From: Arenimonas sp049195245
GTDB taxonomy: Bacteria; Pseudomonadota; Gammaproteobacteria; Xanthomonadales; Xanthomonadaceae
Assembly: GCF_049195245.1 (NCBI RefSeq)
Contig: NZ_JBMIRR010000026.1
Span: 124,001 to 188,000, forward strand
Length of the DNA stretch: 64,000 bases
Reading direction: 5' to 3'
Part shown: positions 50,172 through 60,116 of the stretch, piece by piece
How the letters are laid out: each line of letters begins with the position of its first letter
Numbering within the stretch: the stretch's first letter is position 1
Position numbers and translations under genes: made by a program
Notes under the pieces: model-generated
The model's database searches: none
The model's input: the letters and a program-made list of their open reading frames with translations, nothing else
What the model was told of the DNA's origin: nothing

Positions 50172-50323
50172 TGCCACGGATTTACGCGGATGGACGCGGA
50201 TAAGGGCGGATAGGTCTGGATAGTCTAGCGTGCGCGCCCCTCTGCGCCGCCGCGAGCCCACGCCTCCTTCTCGCGCTTATCTGCTCTTATCCGCGTTCAC
50301 CCGCGAAAATCCGCGGCCAAAAA
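50172..50323. repeat. 10-bp-period CGGAT array in inverted halves
   Basis: Left half: CGGATTTACG, CGGATGGACG, CGGATAAGGG, CGGATAGGTC, TGGATAG (50177-50223), a strict 10-bp period. Right half: ATCTGCTCTT, ATCCGCGTTC, ACCCGCGAAA, ATCCGCGGCC (50279-50318), the inverse motif. The outer edges carry T5 and A6. The halves can pair imperfectly across a spacer of about 55 bases. It lies between prlC and the MFS gene. Similar CGGAT-N5 repeats are common in Xanthomonad genomes to my knowledge. Confidence 0.75.
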
Positions 50324-50324
50324 A

Positions 50325-52370
50325 TCAAGCCGCCAGACCATACGAGCGAAGCAAGGCATCAGGCTGCGGTTCGCGGCCACGGAAGGCGATGAAGCTTTCC
50401 AGTGCCGGACGGGAGCCGCCGACGGCCAGGATTTCCCTGCGATAGCGCGCACCGGTGGCTGAGTCGAAGACGCCGGCTTCCTCGAACGCGCTGAAGGCAT
50501 CGGCGCTGAGCACTTCGGCCCAGAGGTAGCTGTAGTAGCCGGCCGCGTAGCCGCCGGAGAAGATGTGCGTGAAGGCGTGCGGCCCGCGGTGCCACGACGG
50601 CGGCGGCAGCACGGCCACTTCCGCGCGCACCTCGTCGAGGATCTGCAGCGCGCGCGCCCCCTGCGCCGGGTCGAACTCCAGGTGCAGGCGGAAATCGAAC
50701 AGCGCGAACTCCAGCTGCCGCACCAGGAACAGGCCGGCGTGGAAATGCCGAGCCTGCAGCATCTTCTGGTACAGCGCCTCGGGCAGGCGTTCGCCGGTTT
50801 CGTGGTGGCGGGCGAACACGTCCAGAGCCTCACGCTCCCAGGCGAAGTTCTCCATGAACTGGCTGGGCAGCTCCACCGCGTCCCACTCGACGCCGCTGAT
50901 GCCGCCGATGCTGGGCCAGTCCACCTCGGTGAGCAGGTGGTGGATGCCGTGGCCGAATTCGTGGAAGAGCGTGATCACGTCGTCGTGCGTCAGAAGCGCG
51001 GGCTTGCCGTCGCTTGGCGGCGCAAAATTGCACGTCAGGTAAGCCACCGGCTTGAACAGTGATTCACCATCGTTCATGCGCGAGCGACACACGTCCATCC
51101 AGGCGCCGCCGCGCTTGCCCGAGCGGGCGTAGTGATCGAGATAGACGCCGGCGCGCACCGCGCCATCGCAATCCACCACGTCGAAGAAATGCACGTCGGG
51201 ATGCCAAGTGTCCACGTCCGCGCGCTCCACCAGCCGCACGCCGAACACGCGCTCGGCCACGGTGAACAAGCCCTGCATCACCGCCGGCAGCGGGAAGTAG
51301 GGCTTGATGTCCTCTTCGCTGAAATCAAAGAGCTTCTCGCGCAACTTCTCCGAGGCGTAGGCCACGTCCCAGGGCTCGAGCGATTCCAGGCCCAGCTCCG
51401 ACGAGGCGAAGGCGCGCAGCGCGGTGAGTTCACGCAGCGCGACGGGCCTGGCCTTCGCGGCAAGCTCGCGCAGGAAACCAAGCACCCGCTCCGGCGTGCC
51501 GGCCATCTTGTCGGCCAGCGACAGGTGCGCATTGGACGGGAAGTCGAGCAGCTGCGCGGCCTCGTGCCGCAGCGCCAGGATCGATTCGATGCGCTGGCTG
51601 TTGTCGTGGGTGCCGGCCTGCGGCCCCTGGTCGGAGGCGCGGGTGTTGTAGGCGGCGTAGATCTCGGCGCGCAGCGCGCGGCTGTCGGCGAAGGTGAGGA
51701 TGGCCTGCACCACCGGGCCCTTCAGCGTGGCCAAGTGGCCGTCGAGCGATTTCTCCTGCGCCATCGTGCGCAGCATCGCGCGCGCGGACTCGGGCAGGCC
51801 GGCCAGCTCCTCGTCGGTCAGCGGCCGGGTCCACGCATCGGTGGCGTCCAGCACCGCTTCCTCGAATTCGGTTTCGGTCTTGCTCAGCAGGCTCTGGATG
51901 TCCTTGAAGCGCGAGCGCGCGGGCTCTTCCAGCGCGACGCCGGAAAGCCGGAAGCCGCGCAGGCTGTCCTCGACGACCGTGCGGCGCGCGAGATCCAGCG
52001 CTTCAAAGCCAGGCGCTTCGCGCACGGCCTTCACGGCTTCGTACAGCGCGCGGTTCTGGCCCAGCTCGGTGCCGTGCTCGGTCAGTTTTTCCAGGGCCGC
52101 CGAGTAGGCCTCGCGCAGCTCGGGCGAATCCTTGACGCCGTGCAGGTGCGACACCGGCGCGAAGGTGCGGCCCAGGCGTTCCTCCCAGCGCTCCAGCGGT
52201 GCCATCAGCGTGGCGAAGTCGCGCTCGGTCGGGTCGGCCGTGAGGCGATCGACGGCCGCGCGGAAGTCGGCAAGCACGGCATCGATGGCCGGGTTCACGT
52301 GCTCCGGCGTGATCGCGGAGAAGGGCGGCAGTTCGGCGTCGCCGAGCAGCGGGTTGTTGGGCTGGGTCAT
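50325..52370 (-). CDS. prlC: Oligopeptidase A (M3 zinc metallopeptidase)
   Basis: This 681-residue cytoplasmic oligopeptidase has the zinc motif HEFGHGIHH with a downstream Glu ligand region (WDAVELPSQFMENFAWE). The N-terminus (MTQPNNPLLGDAELPPFSAITPEHVNPAI) matches OpdA/PrlC, and the length equals that of E. coli PrlC (680). It degrades signal peptides and small peptides. The nearest upstream gene on the strand is 121 bases away, and the CGGAT array follows the stop. Confidence 0.95.
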   Translation of the reverse strand: MTQPNNPLLGDAELPPFSAITPEHVNPAIDAVLADFRAAVDRLTADPTERDFATLMAPLERWEERLGRTFAPVSHLHGVKDSPELREAYSAALEKLTEHGTELGQNRALYEAVKAVREAPGFEALDLARRTVVEDSLRGFRLSGVALEEPARSRFKDIQSLLSKTETEFEEAVLDATDAWTRPLTDEELAGLPESARAMLRTMAQEKSLDGHLATLKGPVVQAILTFADSRALRAEIYAAYNTRASDQGPQAGTHDNSQRIESILALRHEAAQLLDFPSNAHLSLADKMAGTPERVLGFLRELAAKARPVALRELTALRAFASSELGLESLEPWDVAYASEKLREKLFDFSEEDIKPYFPLPAVMQGLFTVAERVFGVRLVERADVDTWHPDVHFFDVVDCDGAVRAGVYLDHYARSGKRGGAWMDVCRSRMNDGESLFKPVAYLTCNFAPPSDGKPALLTHDDVITLFHEFGHGIHHLLTEVDWPSIGGISGVEWDAVELPSQFMENFAWEREALDVFARHHETGERLPEALYQKMLQARHFHAGLFLVRQLEFALFDFRLHLEFDPAQGARALQILDEVRAEVAVLPPPSWHRGPHAFTHIFSGGYAAGYYSYLWAEVLSADAFSAFEEAGVFDSATGARYRREILAVGGSRPALESFIAFRGREPQPDALLRSYGLAA

Positions 52371-52491
52371 GGCTTCAAGATGGCGATCGATTCGGGGACA
52401 TTCAACACCTGGCCTGCGCAGACGGGGCTCCCGCCGGGAGGCTTCCGCGTGGGAAGCCCCGGGCGTGAAGACCCTCCGGCAGCGCGAGGGC

Positions 52492-53910
52492 TCAGCGGGT
52501 AAGCAGCTTCACGACGAAACTGGCGACTTTCCCGTACGGCGGGTCGAGCACCCACATGCTGTTCACGCGCGCCTGGTACAGCACCGGCATCGGCTTGCTG
52601 AAGGCCATGAAGCCGTCGCGCCCGTGGTACTGGCCCATGCCGCTGGGGCCCACGCCACCGACCGGCAGCTCGTGCTGGCCGAACTGGATCAGGCAGTCGT
52701 TCACGCAGACGCCGCCGGCCACCACCGCATCCAGCGTGCGCTGCAGCCGGCCGCGGTCGCGGTCGAAGGGATAAAAGGCCAGTGGCCGGTCGCGGCCGTT
52801 GATGTAGGCGATGGCGGCGTCGTGGCTGTCGTAGCTCTTCACCGGCAGCAGCGGGCCGAAGATCTCCTCCTGCATCACCTTGGCCTCGTCGGGCGGATCC
52901 AGCAGCACCGTCGGCGGGATCACTTCCACGCCCGGGGGCGGGGTTTCGCTGTCGGGGCGGTACTGCATCACGGTGACGCCGCGGTCGCGCGCGTCGTCCA
53001 GCCACTCGCGCAGGCGGCTGGCCTGGCGGTGGTTCACCACGGCGGTGTAGTCGGGATTGCTGGCCAGCGTGGGGTAGCGCCTGCGCACGCTGGCCAGGTA
53101 GGCGCGCACGAACTCGTCGCGCTGCGCGCGCGGCACCAGCACGTAGTCGGGCGCCACGCAGGTCTGGCCAGCGTTGAAGCACTTGCCGGCGGCAATGCGG
53201 TCGGCGGCGTGTTCGATGGGATAGCCCGGCGCGATCAGCGCAGGCGACTTGCCGCCCAGTTCCAGCGTCAGCGGCGTCAGGTTGGGCGCGGCGGCGGCCA
53301 TCACCGCGCGGCCCACCACGGTCGAGCCGGTGAACACCAGGTGGTCGAAGGGCAGCCGTGTGAAGGCCGCGCCGACCGCGGCATCACCCTGCACCACGGT
53401 GACGCGCTCGGGCGGGAAGGCCTCGCCGACCAGGCGCGCCAGCAGTTCCGACGTGCGCGGCGTGTGCTCGGATGGCTTCAGCATCACGTGGTTGCCGGCC
53501 GCGATGGCGTCGGCCAGCGGGATCAGGGCCAGCTGGATCGGATAGTTCCAGGGCGCCACGATACCGACCACGCCCAGCGGCTGCTGGCGGATCTCGCCGC
53601 GGGCGGGCAGGAAGGCCCAGTTCAGGCCGCGGCGCTGGGGCCGCATCCAGGATTTCAGGTGCCGGCGCAGGTACTTGATCTCGTCCAGCGTGGTCATCAC
53701 GTCGGCGGCCAGGGTTTCGTGGCGCGAGCGGCGGCCGAAGTCGGCGGAAACGGCCTTGGTCAGCTCGTCGCGGTGCCGGCGCACGGCCTCGGCCAGCTTG
53801 TCGAGATCGGCCAGGCGCTGGCGGGCGTCGGGCACCTGCTTGCGGTGGGCGGCGCGGACCTGGTCCAGCAACGGGCGCAGGTCGGTATCGGGGTGGGCGG
53901 GGGTATCCAT
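52492..53910 (-). CDS. Aldehyde dehydrogenase, coniferyl-aldehyde type
   Basis: This 472-residue NAD(P)-dependent enzyme shows the ALDH landmarks: GIVAPWNYPIQLALIPLADAIAAGN, KPSEHTPRTSELL, FTGSTVVGRAVM, the general base in LELGGKSPALI and the nucleophile Cys in GQTCVAPDYVL. EEIFGPLLPVKSYDS follows. The short N-terminus (MRPQ..LNW block after the first helix) and the C-terminal ending without the bridging tail of classical ALDHs fit the coniferyl-aldehyde dehydrogenase (CalB) group, class-3-like. TACACT lies six bases before the ATG. Divergent from yrdA. Substrate not certain. Confidence 0.88.
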   Translation of the reverse strand: MDTPAHPDTDLRPLLDQVRAAHRKQVPDARQRLADLDKLAEAVRRHRDELTKAVSADFGRRSRHETLAADVMTTLDEIKYLRRHLKSWMRPQRRGLNWAFLPARGEIRQQPLGVVGIVAPWNYPIQLALIPLADAIAAGNHVMLKPSEHTPRTSELLARLVGEAFPPERVTVVQGDAAVGAAFTRLPFDHLVFTGSTVVGRAVMAAAAPNLTPLTLELGGKSPALIAPGYPIEHAADRIAAGKCFNAGQTCVAPDYVLVPRAQRDEFVRAYLASVRRRYPTLASNPDYTAVVNHRQASRLREWLDDARDRGVTVMQYRPDSETPPPGVEVIPPTVLLDPPDEAKVMQEEIFGPLLPVKSYDSHDAAIAYINGRDRPLAFYPFDRDRGRLQRTLDAVVAGGVCVNDCLIQFGQHELPVGGVGPSGMGQYHGRDGFMAFSKPMPVLYQARVNSMWVLDPPYGKVASFVVKLLTR

Positions 53911-53916
53911 GGCCCG

Positions 53917-53953
53917 AGTGTAAGGCCAACGGCGTCAGGCGCCAGTCTAGAAT
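53917..53953. promoter_or_regulatory. Divergent -10 elements of the aldehyde dehydrogenase and yrdA genes
   Basis: Minus strand TACACT (53922-53917) is six bases from ATG 53910, and plus strand TAGAAT (53948-53953) is six bases from ATG 53960. Only 49 bases separate the two start codons, so both mRNAs are probably leaderless and the promoters overlap. -35 matches are poor on both sides. Confidence 0.5.
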
Positions 53954-53959
53954 GGCCCC

Positions 53960-54493
53960 ATGACTATCCGACCCTTCCGCGGCACCCTGCCCACCCTCGG
54001 CCCCCGGGCCTATGTCGATCCGGCCGCCTGCGTCATCGGCGACGTGCACCTGGGCGAAGACAGCTCTATCTGGCCCTTCACCGTGGTCCGCGGCGACGTG
54101 AACCACATCCGCATCGGTGCCCGGACCAACATCCAGGACGGCAGCATCATCCACGTCACCCACGAGGGGCCCTACACGCGCCCCAATGGCTGGCCGACGC
54201 TGATCGGCGACGACGTGACGATTGGCCACGGCGCGATCATCCATGCCTGCACGATCGGGGATGCCTGCCTGATCGGCATGGGCGCGACAGTGCTGGATGG
54301 CGCGGTGGTCGAGAATAATGCGTTTGTCGGTGCCGGGGCGGTGGTGCCGCCCGGGAAGACGGTGCGCAGTGGAGAGCTTTGGCTGGGCAATCCGGCGAAG
54401 TTGTCGCGAATGCTGTCGGATCGCGAGATCGAGCAGCTTTACTACAGCGCGAAGCACTACGTACGGCTCAAGGACGAATACCTCGGCGGCTGA
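53960..54493 (+). CDS. yrdA: Gamma-carbonic anhydrase-like hexapeptide protein (YrdA/PaaY family)
   Basis: This 177-residue left-handed beta-helix protein has the hexapeptide pattern and the three zinc His of gamma-carbonic anhydrases (HVTHEG, then GHGAIIHACTIGD). The conserved SSIWPFTVVRGDVNHIRIGARTNIQDG and GELWLGNPAKLSR are typical of YrdA. Activity as carbonic anhydrase has been shown for some members only. Convergent with the transglutaminase-like gene, six bases apart. Confidence 0.93.
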   Translation: MTIRPFRGTLPTLGPRAYVDPAACVIGDVHLGEDSSIWPFTVVRGDVNHIRIGARTNIQDGSIIHVTHEGPYTRPNGWPTLIGDDVTIGHGAIIHACTIGDACLIGMGATVLDGAVVENNAFVGAGAVVPPGKTVRSGELWLGNPAKLSRMLSDREIEQLYYSAKHYVRLKDEYLGG

Positions 54494-54499
54494 GCGCTT

Positions 54500-55315
54500 T
54501 CAGCCCCGCCTGAAGCGCGACCGCACCTGCCACTGCGCCCCCCGGTAATCCGTGGTCAGCACGCTCCCCGCATTCACCCAATACGTCTCGCGATTGAACA
54601 TCGCCTCGGGCTGGTACTCGGGATGATTCATCGCCAGCGGCAGCGCCTGGCCGGGCCGCTTGTCGGTGGCCTCCAGCAGGTAGGTGCGCGCGCCGTCGTG
54701 GATCACCACCCAGGCGTGGCCCTCGCCTTTCACCTTGCCGATCACCACGCGTGCGTCGTGGCCCAGGCCGATCAGCCAGTCGGCCAGCGCGATCGCGTGG
54801 TCCTCGCAGTCGCCGTTGGGATAGAAGAAGGCCTCGCGCGAGGTCTGCCAGAGTTCGGGCGCGCCCGGGTACTGGTCGTGGTCGAACTGGTAGGTCTTGC
54901 TGCGCGACAGCGCGTACAGCGGTACCCACGCGTCCACCTTTTCATAGGGCACGTAGCCGACCAGGTAGGCGTTGGCGAAATGGTGCCGGCGGTCGAGGCC
55001 AGGCGCGACGGTGGTGACCGTGACGTCGTTGAACAGCCACGAGAACGCCGACCACTGCTCGTGCTGGCCGGCCGCGCGCAGCGCATCGGCGACGTGGCCT
55101 TCGTGGATCTGCATGCCGTTTTCCAGCGCGATGCGGCGCGTCTGCGGCGGGGCCGCGAAATCCGCGCCTGGCTCGCCGGGCGCCACCGCGCCCAGGTCCA
55201 CCGGCTGGCCATCGGCATCCACCACGGCGGGGCCGCCGCAGGCGCGCAGGCCCAGGAACAGCATGGCCAGCAGCCCCATCCACAGCAGCGGCGAAATGCC
55301 GCGCGAGCGGTTCAC
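54500..55315 (-). CDS. Exported transglutaminase-like cysteine peptidase
   Basis: This 271-residue protein has a hydrophobic N-terminal segment (LLWMGLLAMLFLGLRACGG), so it is exported or membrane-anchored. The transglutaminase-like triad is visible: Cys in NGDCEDHAIALADWL, His in GEGHAWVVIHD and Asp in LLEATDKRPG. Homologues are bacterial transglutaminase-like cysteine peptidases; a known relative is LapG, but the usual LapD/LapA partners are not here. Last gene of the hemB-aroE-ykgJ-DUF350 run, overlapping the DUF350 gene by four bases. Confidence 0.85.
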   Translation of the reverse strand: MNRSRGISPLLWMGLLAMLFLGLRACGGPAVVDADGQPVDLGAVAPGEPGADFAAPPQTRRIALENGMQIHEGHVADALRAAGQHEQWSAFSWLFNDVTVTTVAPGLDRRHHFANAYLVGYVPYEKVDAWVPLYALSRSKTYQFDHDQYPGAPELWQTSREAFFYPNGDCEDHAIALADWLIGLGHDARVVIGKVKGEGHAWVVIHDGARTYLLEATDKRPGQALPLAMNHPEYQPEAMFNRETYWVNAGSVLTTDYRGAQWQVRSRFRRG

Positions 55316-55542
55316 CCGCGCAGGCCGAACACCGTGACCACCGCGACGAACAGCAATATCGTCGAGGCGAAGATGGACACGGCCAGGTTGCCCTTCTGCA
55401 GCTCCTGCTCGATGTCGATGTGCTTGAGCAGCTTGCGGTCGATGAACTGCAGGCCCAGCACCGCCACCACCAGCGCGACCAGGGTCTGCACGATGTTGAC
55501 GCCGAGGTTGAAGAAGGTGGCGATCAGGAAATCCGAGGTCAT
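55312..55542 (-). CDS. DUF350 small membrane protein
   Basis: This 76-residue protein has two membrane helices (NIVQTLVALVVAVLGLQFI and AVSIFASTILLFVAVVTVFG) around the DUF350-type motif DRKLLKHIDIEQELQKGNLAV. DUF350 genes are often found next to genes of glutathionylspermidine-like or transglutaminase-like proteins; its function is unknown. Overlaps both neighbours by four bases (ATGA). Confidence 0.8.
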   Translation of the reverse strand: MTSDFLIATFFNLGVNIVQTLVALVVAVLGLQFIDRKLLKHIDIEQELQKGNLAVSIFASTILLFVAVVTVFGLRG

Positions 55543-55820
55543 GCGGGGCTCCGGGCCGGCGGCGCCGGCGTGCTGGTGAGGTGTTCCAGGCGCGCCAGGT
55601 AGGCCATCGCGTGGTCGCGGTGCGTGCCGCACATGGTGTCCGAAGGCCGCAGCGAGGCGCAAACGGCCGGCCGCGTGGGCTGGCCGAAGATCCGGCAGCC
55701 GTAGTGTTCGTCCAGCTGCACGCAGGGCATGCCCGCCGGCTTGCCGTAGGGCATGCCGGGAATCGGCGAGCTGATCGAGGGCGCGATGCAGCAGGCCCCG
55801 CAGCCGGCGCGGCAGTCCAT
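55539..55820 (-). CDS. YkgJ-type cysteine-cluster protein
   Basis: This 93-residue protein begins MDCRAGCGACCIAPSISS and continues with CVQLDEHYGCRIFGQPTRPAVCASLRPSDTMCG, giving nine Cys in the pattern of the zinc- or iron-chelating YkgJ family. Metal binding is likely, the role unknown. Its ATG overlaps the aroE stop by one base (TGATG), and its stop overlaps the DUF350 start by four. Confidence 0.85.
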   Translation of the reverse strand: MDCRAGCGACCIAPSISSPIPGMPYGKPAGMPCVQLDEHYGCRIFGQPTRPAVCASLRPSDTMCGTHRDHAMAYLARLEHLTSTPAPPARSPA

Positions 55821-56662
55821 CAGTCGGCGGTCTGCAGCGCGTCGGCCTTCGCGCTCAGCATCGCGAATACCGGGTCGGTGTCGGGCCGCTGGCCGTGCCA
55901 GCGCGCGAAGCTTTCGGCGGCCTGCTCCACCAGCATGCCCAGGCCATCGAAGCGGTGTTCGCAGCCCGCGGCGCCGGCCCAGGCCAGGAAGGAAATCGCC
56001 GCCTCGCCGTAGCTCAGGTCCACCGCCAGGCAACGCGTGCCCGCCAGCGAAAACGGCAGCGCCAGGCCGCCGCTGTCGCGACCCGCCGACGTGGCGTTGA
56101 TGATCATGTCGAAGGCGCCGATGTCGGGCAGGTCGGCGGGGTAGCGGGTGTGCACGCGGTCGGGCTCGCCCAGGGCATCCGACAGCGCGTCGGCCTTGTC
56201 CGCCGTGCGGTTGACGATCCACAGCTCGGCGATGCCGGCATCCAGCAGCGCCGGCGCCACGCCGCGCGCCGCGCCGCCGGCGCCGAGCAGCAGCACGCGG
56301 CGGCCGCGCAGGTCCAGCCGTCGCCGTTCGGTCAGGTCGTGCACCAGGCCGATGCCGTCGGTGTTGTCGCCGATCCATTCATTGCCTTCGCGGATCAGCG
56401 TGTTGGCGGCACCGGCGCGGCGCGCGCGCTCGCTGGCGTGCGCGCACAGCGCCAGCGCGCGCTCCTTGTGCGGCAGCGTGACGTTGGCGCCCAGGCCACC
56501 CACGGCCGCGAAGGAGCTGATTGCCGCGGCGAAATCCTCGGCGGTGGCATCGATGGCCACGTACTCCATGGCAATGCCCACCTGCCGCGCGAACTCCGCG
56601 TGGATGCGCGGCGACAGCGAATGCGCCACCGGGTGTCCGAACACGGCGTAGCGGGCGCCCAT
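55820..56662 (-). CDS. aroE: Shikimate dehydrogenase
   Basis: This 280-residue NADP-dependent enzyme reduces 3-dehydroshikimate in the aromatic amino-acid pathway. Motifs: YAVFGHPVAHSLSPRIHAEFA, LGANVTLPHKERALAL (catalytic Lys in PHKE), NTDGIGLVHDL (Asp of the catalytic pair) and LLGAGGAARGVAPALLDAGI (nucleotide binding). DLSYGEAAISFLAWAGAAG and the GLGMLVEQAAESFARWHG end also fit. It starts one base after the hemB stop. Confidence 0.96.
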   Translation of the reverse strand: MGARYAVFGHPVAHSLSPRIHAEFARQVGIAMEYVAIDATAEDFAAAISSFAAVGGLGANVTLPHKERALALCAHASERARRAGAANTLIREGNEWIGDNTDGIGLVHDLTERRRLDLRGRRVLLLGAGGAARGVAPALLDAGIAELWIVNRTADKADALSDALGEPDRVHTRYPADLPDIGAFDMIINATSAGRDSGGLALPFSLAGTRCLAVDLSYGEAAISFLAWAGAAGCEHRFDGLGMLVEQAAESFARWHGQRPDTDPVFAMLSAKADALQTAD

Positions 56663-56663
56663 G

Positions 56664-57653
56664 TCAGTCTTCCTTCAGCCAGCGCGCCGCGTCGAGCGCG
56701 AAGTAGGTCAGCACGCCGTCGGCGCCGGCACGCTTGATCGAGGTCAGCGCCTCGAGCGCGCAGGCGCGCTCGTCCAGCCAGCCGTTGAGCGCGGCGGCCT
56801 TGAGCATCGCGTACTCGCCGCTGACCTGGTAAACGAACGTGGGCGCGCCGTAGTGGTCCTTCACCCGCCGCACGATGTCCAGGTAGGGCAGGCCCGGCTT
56901 GATCATCACCATGTCCGCGCCTTCCTCCAGGTCCAGGCCCACTTCGCGCAGGGCCTCGTCGGAATTGGCCGGGTCCATCTGGTAGGTGTACTTGTTGCCC
57001 TTGCCCAGCGCGCCGGCGCTGCCGACGGCGTCGCGGAACGGGCCGTAGAAGCTGGACGCGTACTTGGCCGAATAGGCCAGGATGCGGGTGTTGAGGAAGC
57101 CGGATTCCTCCAGCGCCTCGCGCACCGCGCCGATGCGGCCGTCCATCATGTCGCTGGGCGCCACCACGTCGGCGCCGGCCTCGGCATGCGACAGCGCCTG
57201 CTGCACCAGCGCGTCCACGGTCTCGTCGTTCACCACGTAGCCGCTGTCGTCCACCAGGCCGTCCTGGCCGTGGGTGGTGTAGGGATCGAGCGCGACGTCG
57301 GTGATCACGCCCAGCTCGGGGAAGCGCTGCTTGAGCGCGCGGATCGCCCGCTGCGCCAGGCCGTCGCTGTCCCAGGCCGCGGCCGCATCCAGCGACTTCG
57401 CCTCGGGCGCGGTGACGGGGAACAGTACGATCGCCGGGATCTTCAGCGACACCGCCTGCTCGGCCGTGCGCAGCAGCTCGTCGATGGACAGGCGCTCCAC
57501 GCCCGGCATCGAGGCCACGGCGGCGCGGCCGGAAAGTTCATGTATGAACACCGGCAGGATCAGGTCGTCGGCGCTCAGGCGATGCTCGCGCATCAGCCGC
57601 CGCGAGAAGTCGTCGCGCCGCATGCGCCGGGGGCGGGTGTAGGGAAAAGCCAT
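56664..57653 (-). CDS. hemB: Delta-aminolevulinic acid dehydratase (porphobilinogen synthase)
   Basis: This 329-residue enzyme condenses two 5-aminolevulinate molecules to porphobilinogen. The start MAFPYTRPRRMRRDDFSRRLMREH fits the family. Active-site lysines lie in ILAYSAKYASSFYGPFRDA and MVMIKPGLPYLDIV. The metal-binding region reads ITDVALDPYTTHGQDG, so the Cys-type zinc ligands are absent, which indicates the Mg-dependent type seen in Pseudomonas and relatives. First gene of a five-gene overlapping run. TATCAT lies 29 bases before the ATG. Confidence 0.96.
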   Translation of the reverse strand: MAFPYTRPRRMRRDDFSRRLMREHRLSADDLILPVFIHELSGRAAVASMPGVERLSIDELLRTAEQAVSLKIPAIVLFPVTAPEAKSLDAAAAWDSDGLAQRAIRALKQRFPELGVITDVALDPYTTHGQDGLVDDSGYVVNDETVDALVQQALSHAEAGADVVAPSDMMDGRIGAVREALEESGFLNTRILAYSAKYASSFYGPFRDAVGSAGALGKGNKYTYQMDPANSDEALREVGLDLEEGADMVMIKPGLPYLDIVRRVKDHYGAPTFVYQVSGEYAMLKAAALNGWLDERACALEALTSIKRAGADGVLTYFALDAARWLKED

Positions 57654-57722
57654 GCCGGGAAGCCCATCGTTGACCAGCCGCCATGATACGCCCGTGGCCG
57701 TGATGCGCCGGCACGCGGCGGC

Positions 57723-57728
57723 TAAGAT
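57723..57728 (+). promoter_or_regulatory. -10-like hexamer of the ABC permease gene, six bases from the start codon
   Basis: TAAGAT ends six bases before ATG 57735, the same spacing as at several other genes in the window. No -35 is evident. Confidence 0.45.
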
Positions 57729-57734
57729 GCGGCC

Positions 57735-58558
57735 ATGTCCCCGCGTCCGCTGCCCCGCTCCGCCCGCGTCTGCCTGGCCCTGATTGCCGGGCTGGCGGCC
57801 GCCTGCTGGCTGGGCCTGCTGCTGCCTGGCCACGACCCGCACCGGCCGGACTGGACCGCGCTGTCGGCCGCGCCCAGCCTGGCCGGCGGCCACTGGTTCG
57901 GCACCGACGCGATCGGCCGCGACATCCTGGCGCGCACCCTGGCCGGCGGCCGCCTGTCGCTGACTATCGGCGCGCTGGCCACGCTGGTGGCGCTGGTGAT
58001 CGGCCTGGTCTACGGCGCGGTGGCGGGTTACGCCGGCGGTCGGCTCGAGCGCGCGATGGTGCGCGTGCTCGACGTGATGTCGGCCCTGCCCTTCCTGCTG
58101 ATCGTGATCCTGCTGCTGAGCCTGTTCGGCCGCTCGCTGTGGCTGCTGCTGGCCGCGATCGGCGGCTACGTGTGGATCGACCTGGCGCGCGTGGTGCGCT
58201 CGGAAGCGGCACGGCTGCGCGAAGCACCCTTCGTGCTGGCGGCGCGCGCGGCCGGTGCACGCTTCGACCAGGTGCTGCGCTGGCACCTGCTGCCCAACCT
58301 GATGCCGCTGGCGGTGGTGTACCTGGGCCTGATCCTGCCGCAGGCGATCCTGGTCGAGAGTTTCCTCGGCTTCCTGGGCCTGGGCGTGGACGAACCCTCG
58401 GCCAGCTGGGGCAGCCTGCTGCAGGAGGGCAGCCAGGAACTCGACACCGCGCCGTGGACCCTGCTGTTCCCCGCCGGATTCCTGGTGGCCACGCTGGCCG
58501 CGTTCCAGTTCCTCGGCGATGGCCTGCGCGACTGGCTGGACGTGCGCGGGGCCAGCGC

Positions 58559-58562
<4 letters not shown>
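57735..58562 (+). CDS. Peptide/nickel ABC transporter permease, DppC/OppC type
   Basis: This 275-residue inner-membrane permease has an N-terminal helix, the OppC motif HWFGTDAIGRDILARTLAGGRLSLTIG, five further helices, and the EAA coupling loop (EAARLREAPFVLAARAAGARFDQVLRWHLLPNL). The DppC-type end (ESFLGFLGLGVDEPSASWGSLLQEG) is also clear. A working importer also needs a DppB permease and a binding protein; neither is in the window. The stop overlaps the ATPase start (ATGA). Confidence 0.9.
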
Positions 58563-60073
<1,511 letters not shown>

Positions 60074-60116
60074 TACACTCGGCCCGTCCCCGGGGAAGGG
60101 GGAGTTCGGAATCGCC

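Noticed and set aside
50172..50323. CGGAT array as a CRISPR
   Set aside because: Units are 10 bp with no unique spacers of normal size, there is no cas gene, and the second half is inverted.
54488..54505. GGCTGA/TCAGCC hairpin between yrdA and the transglutaminase gene as terminator
   Set aside because: Six-bp stem made mostly of the two stop-codon regions and no T run on either side; too weak to call.
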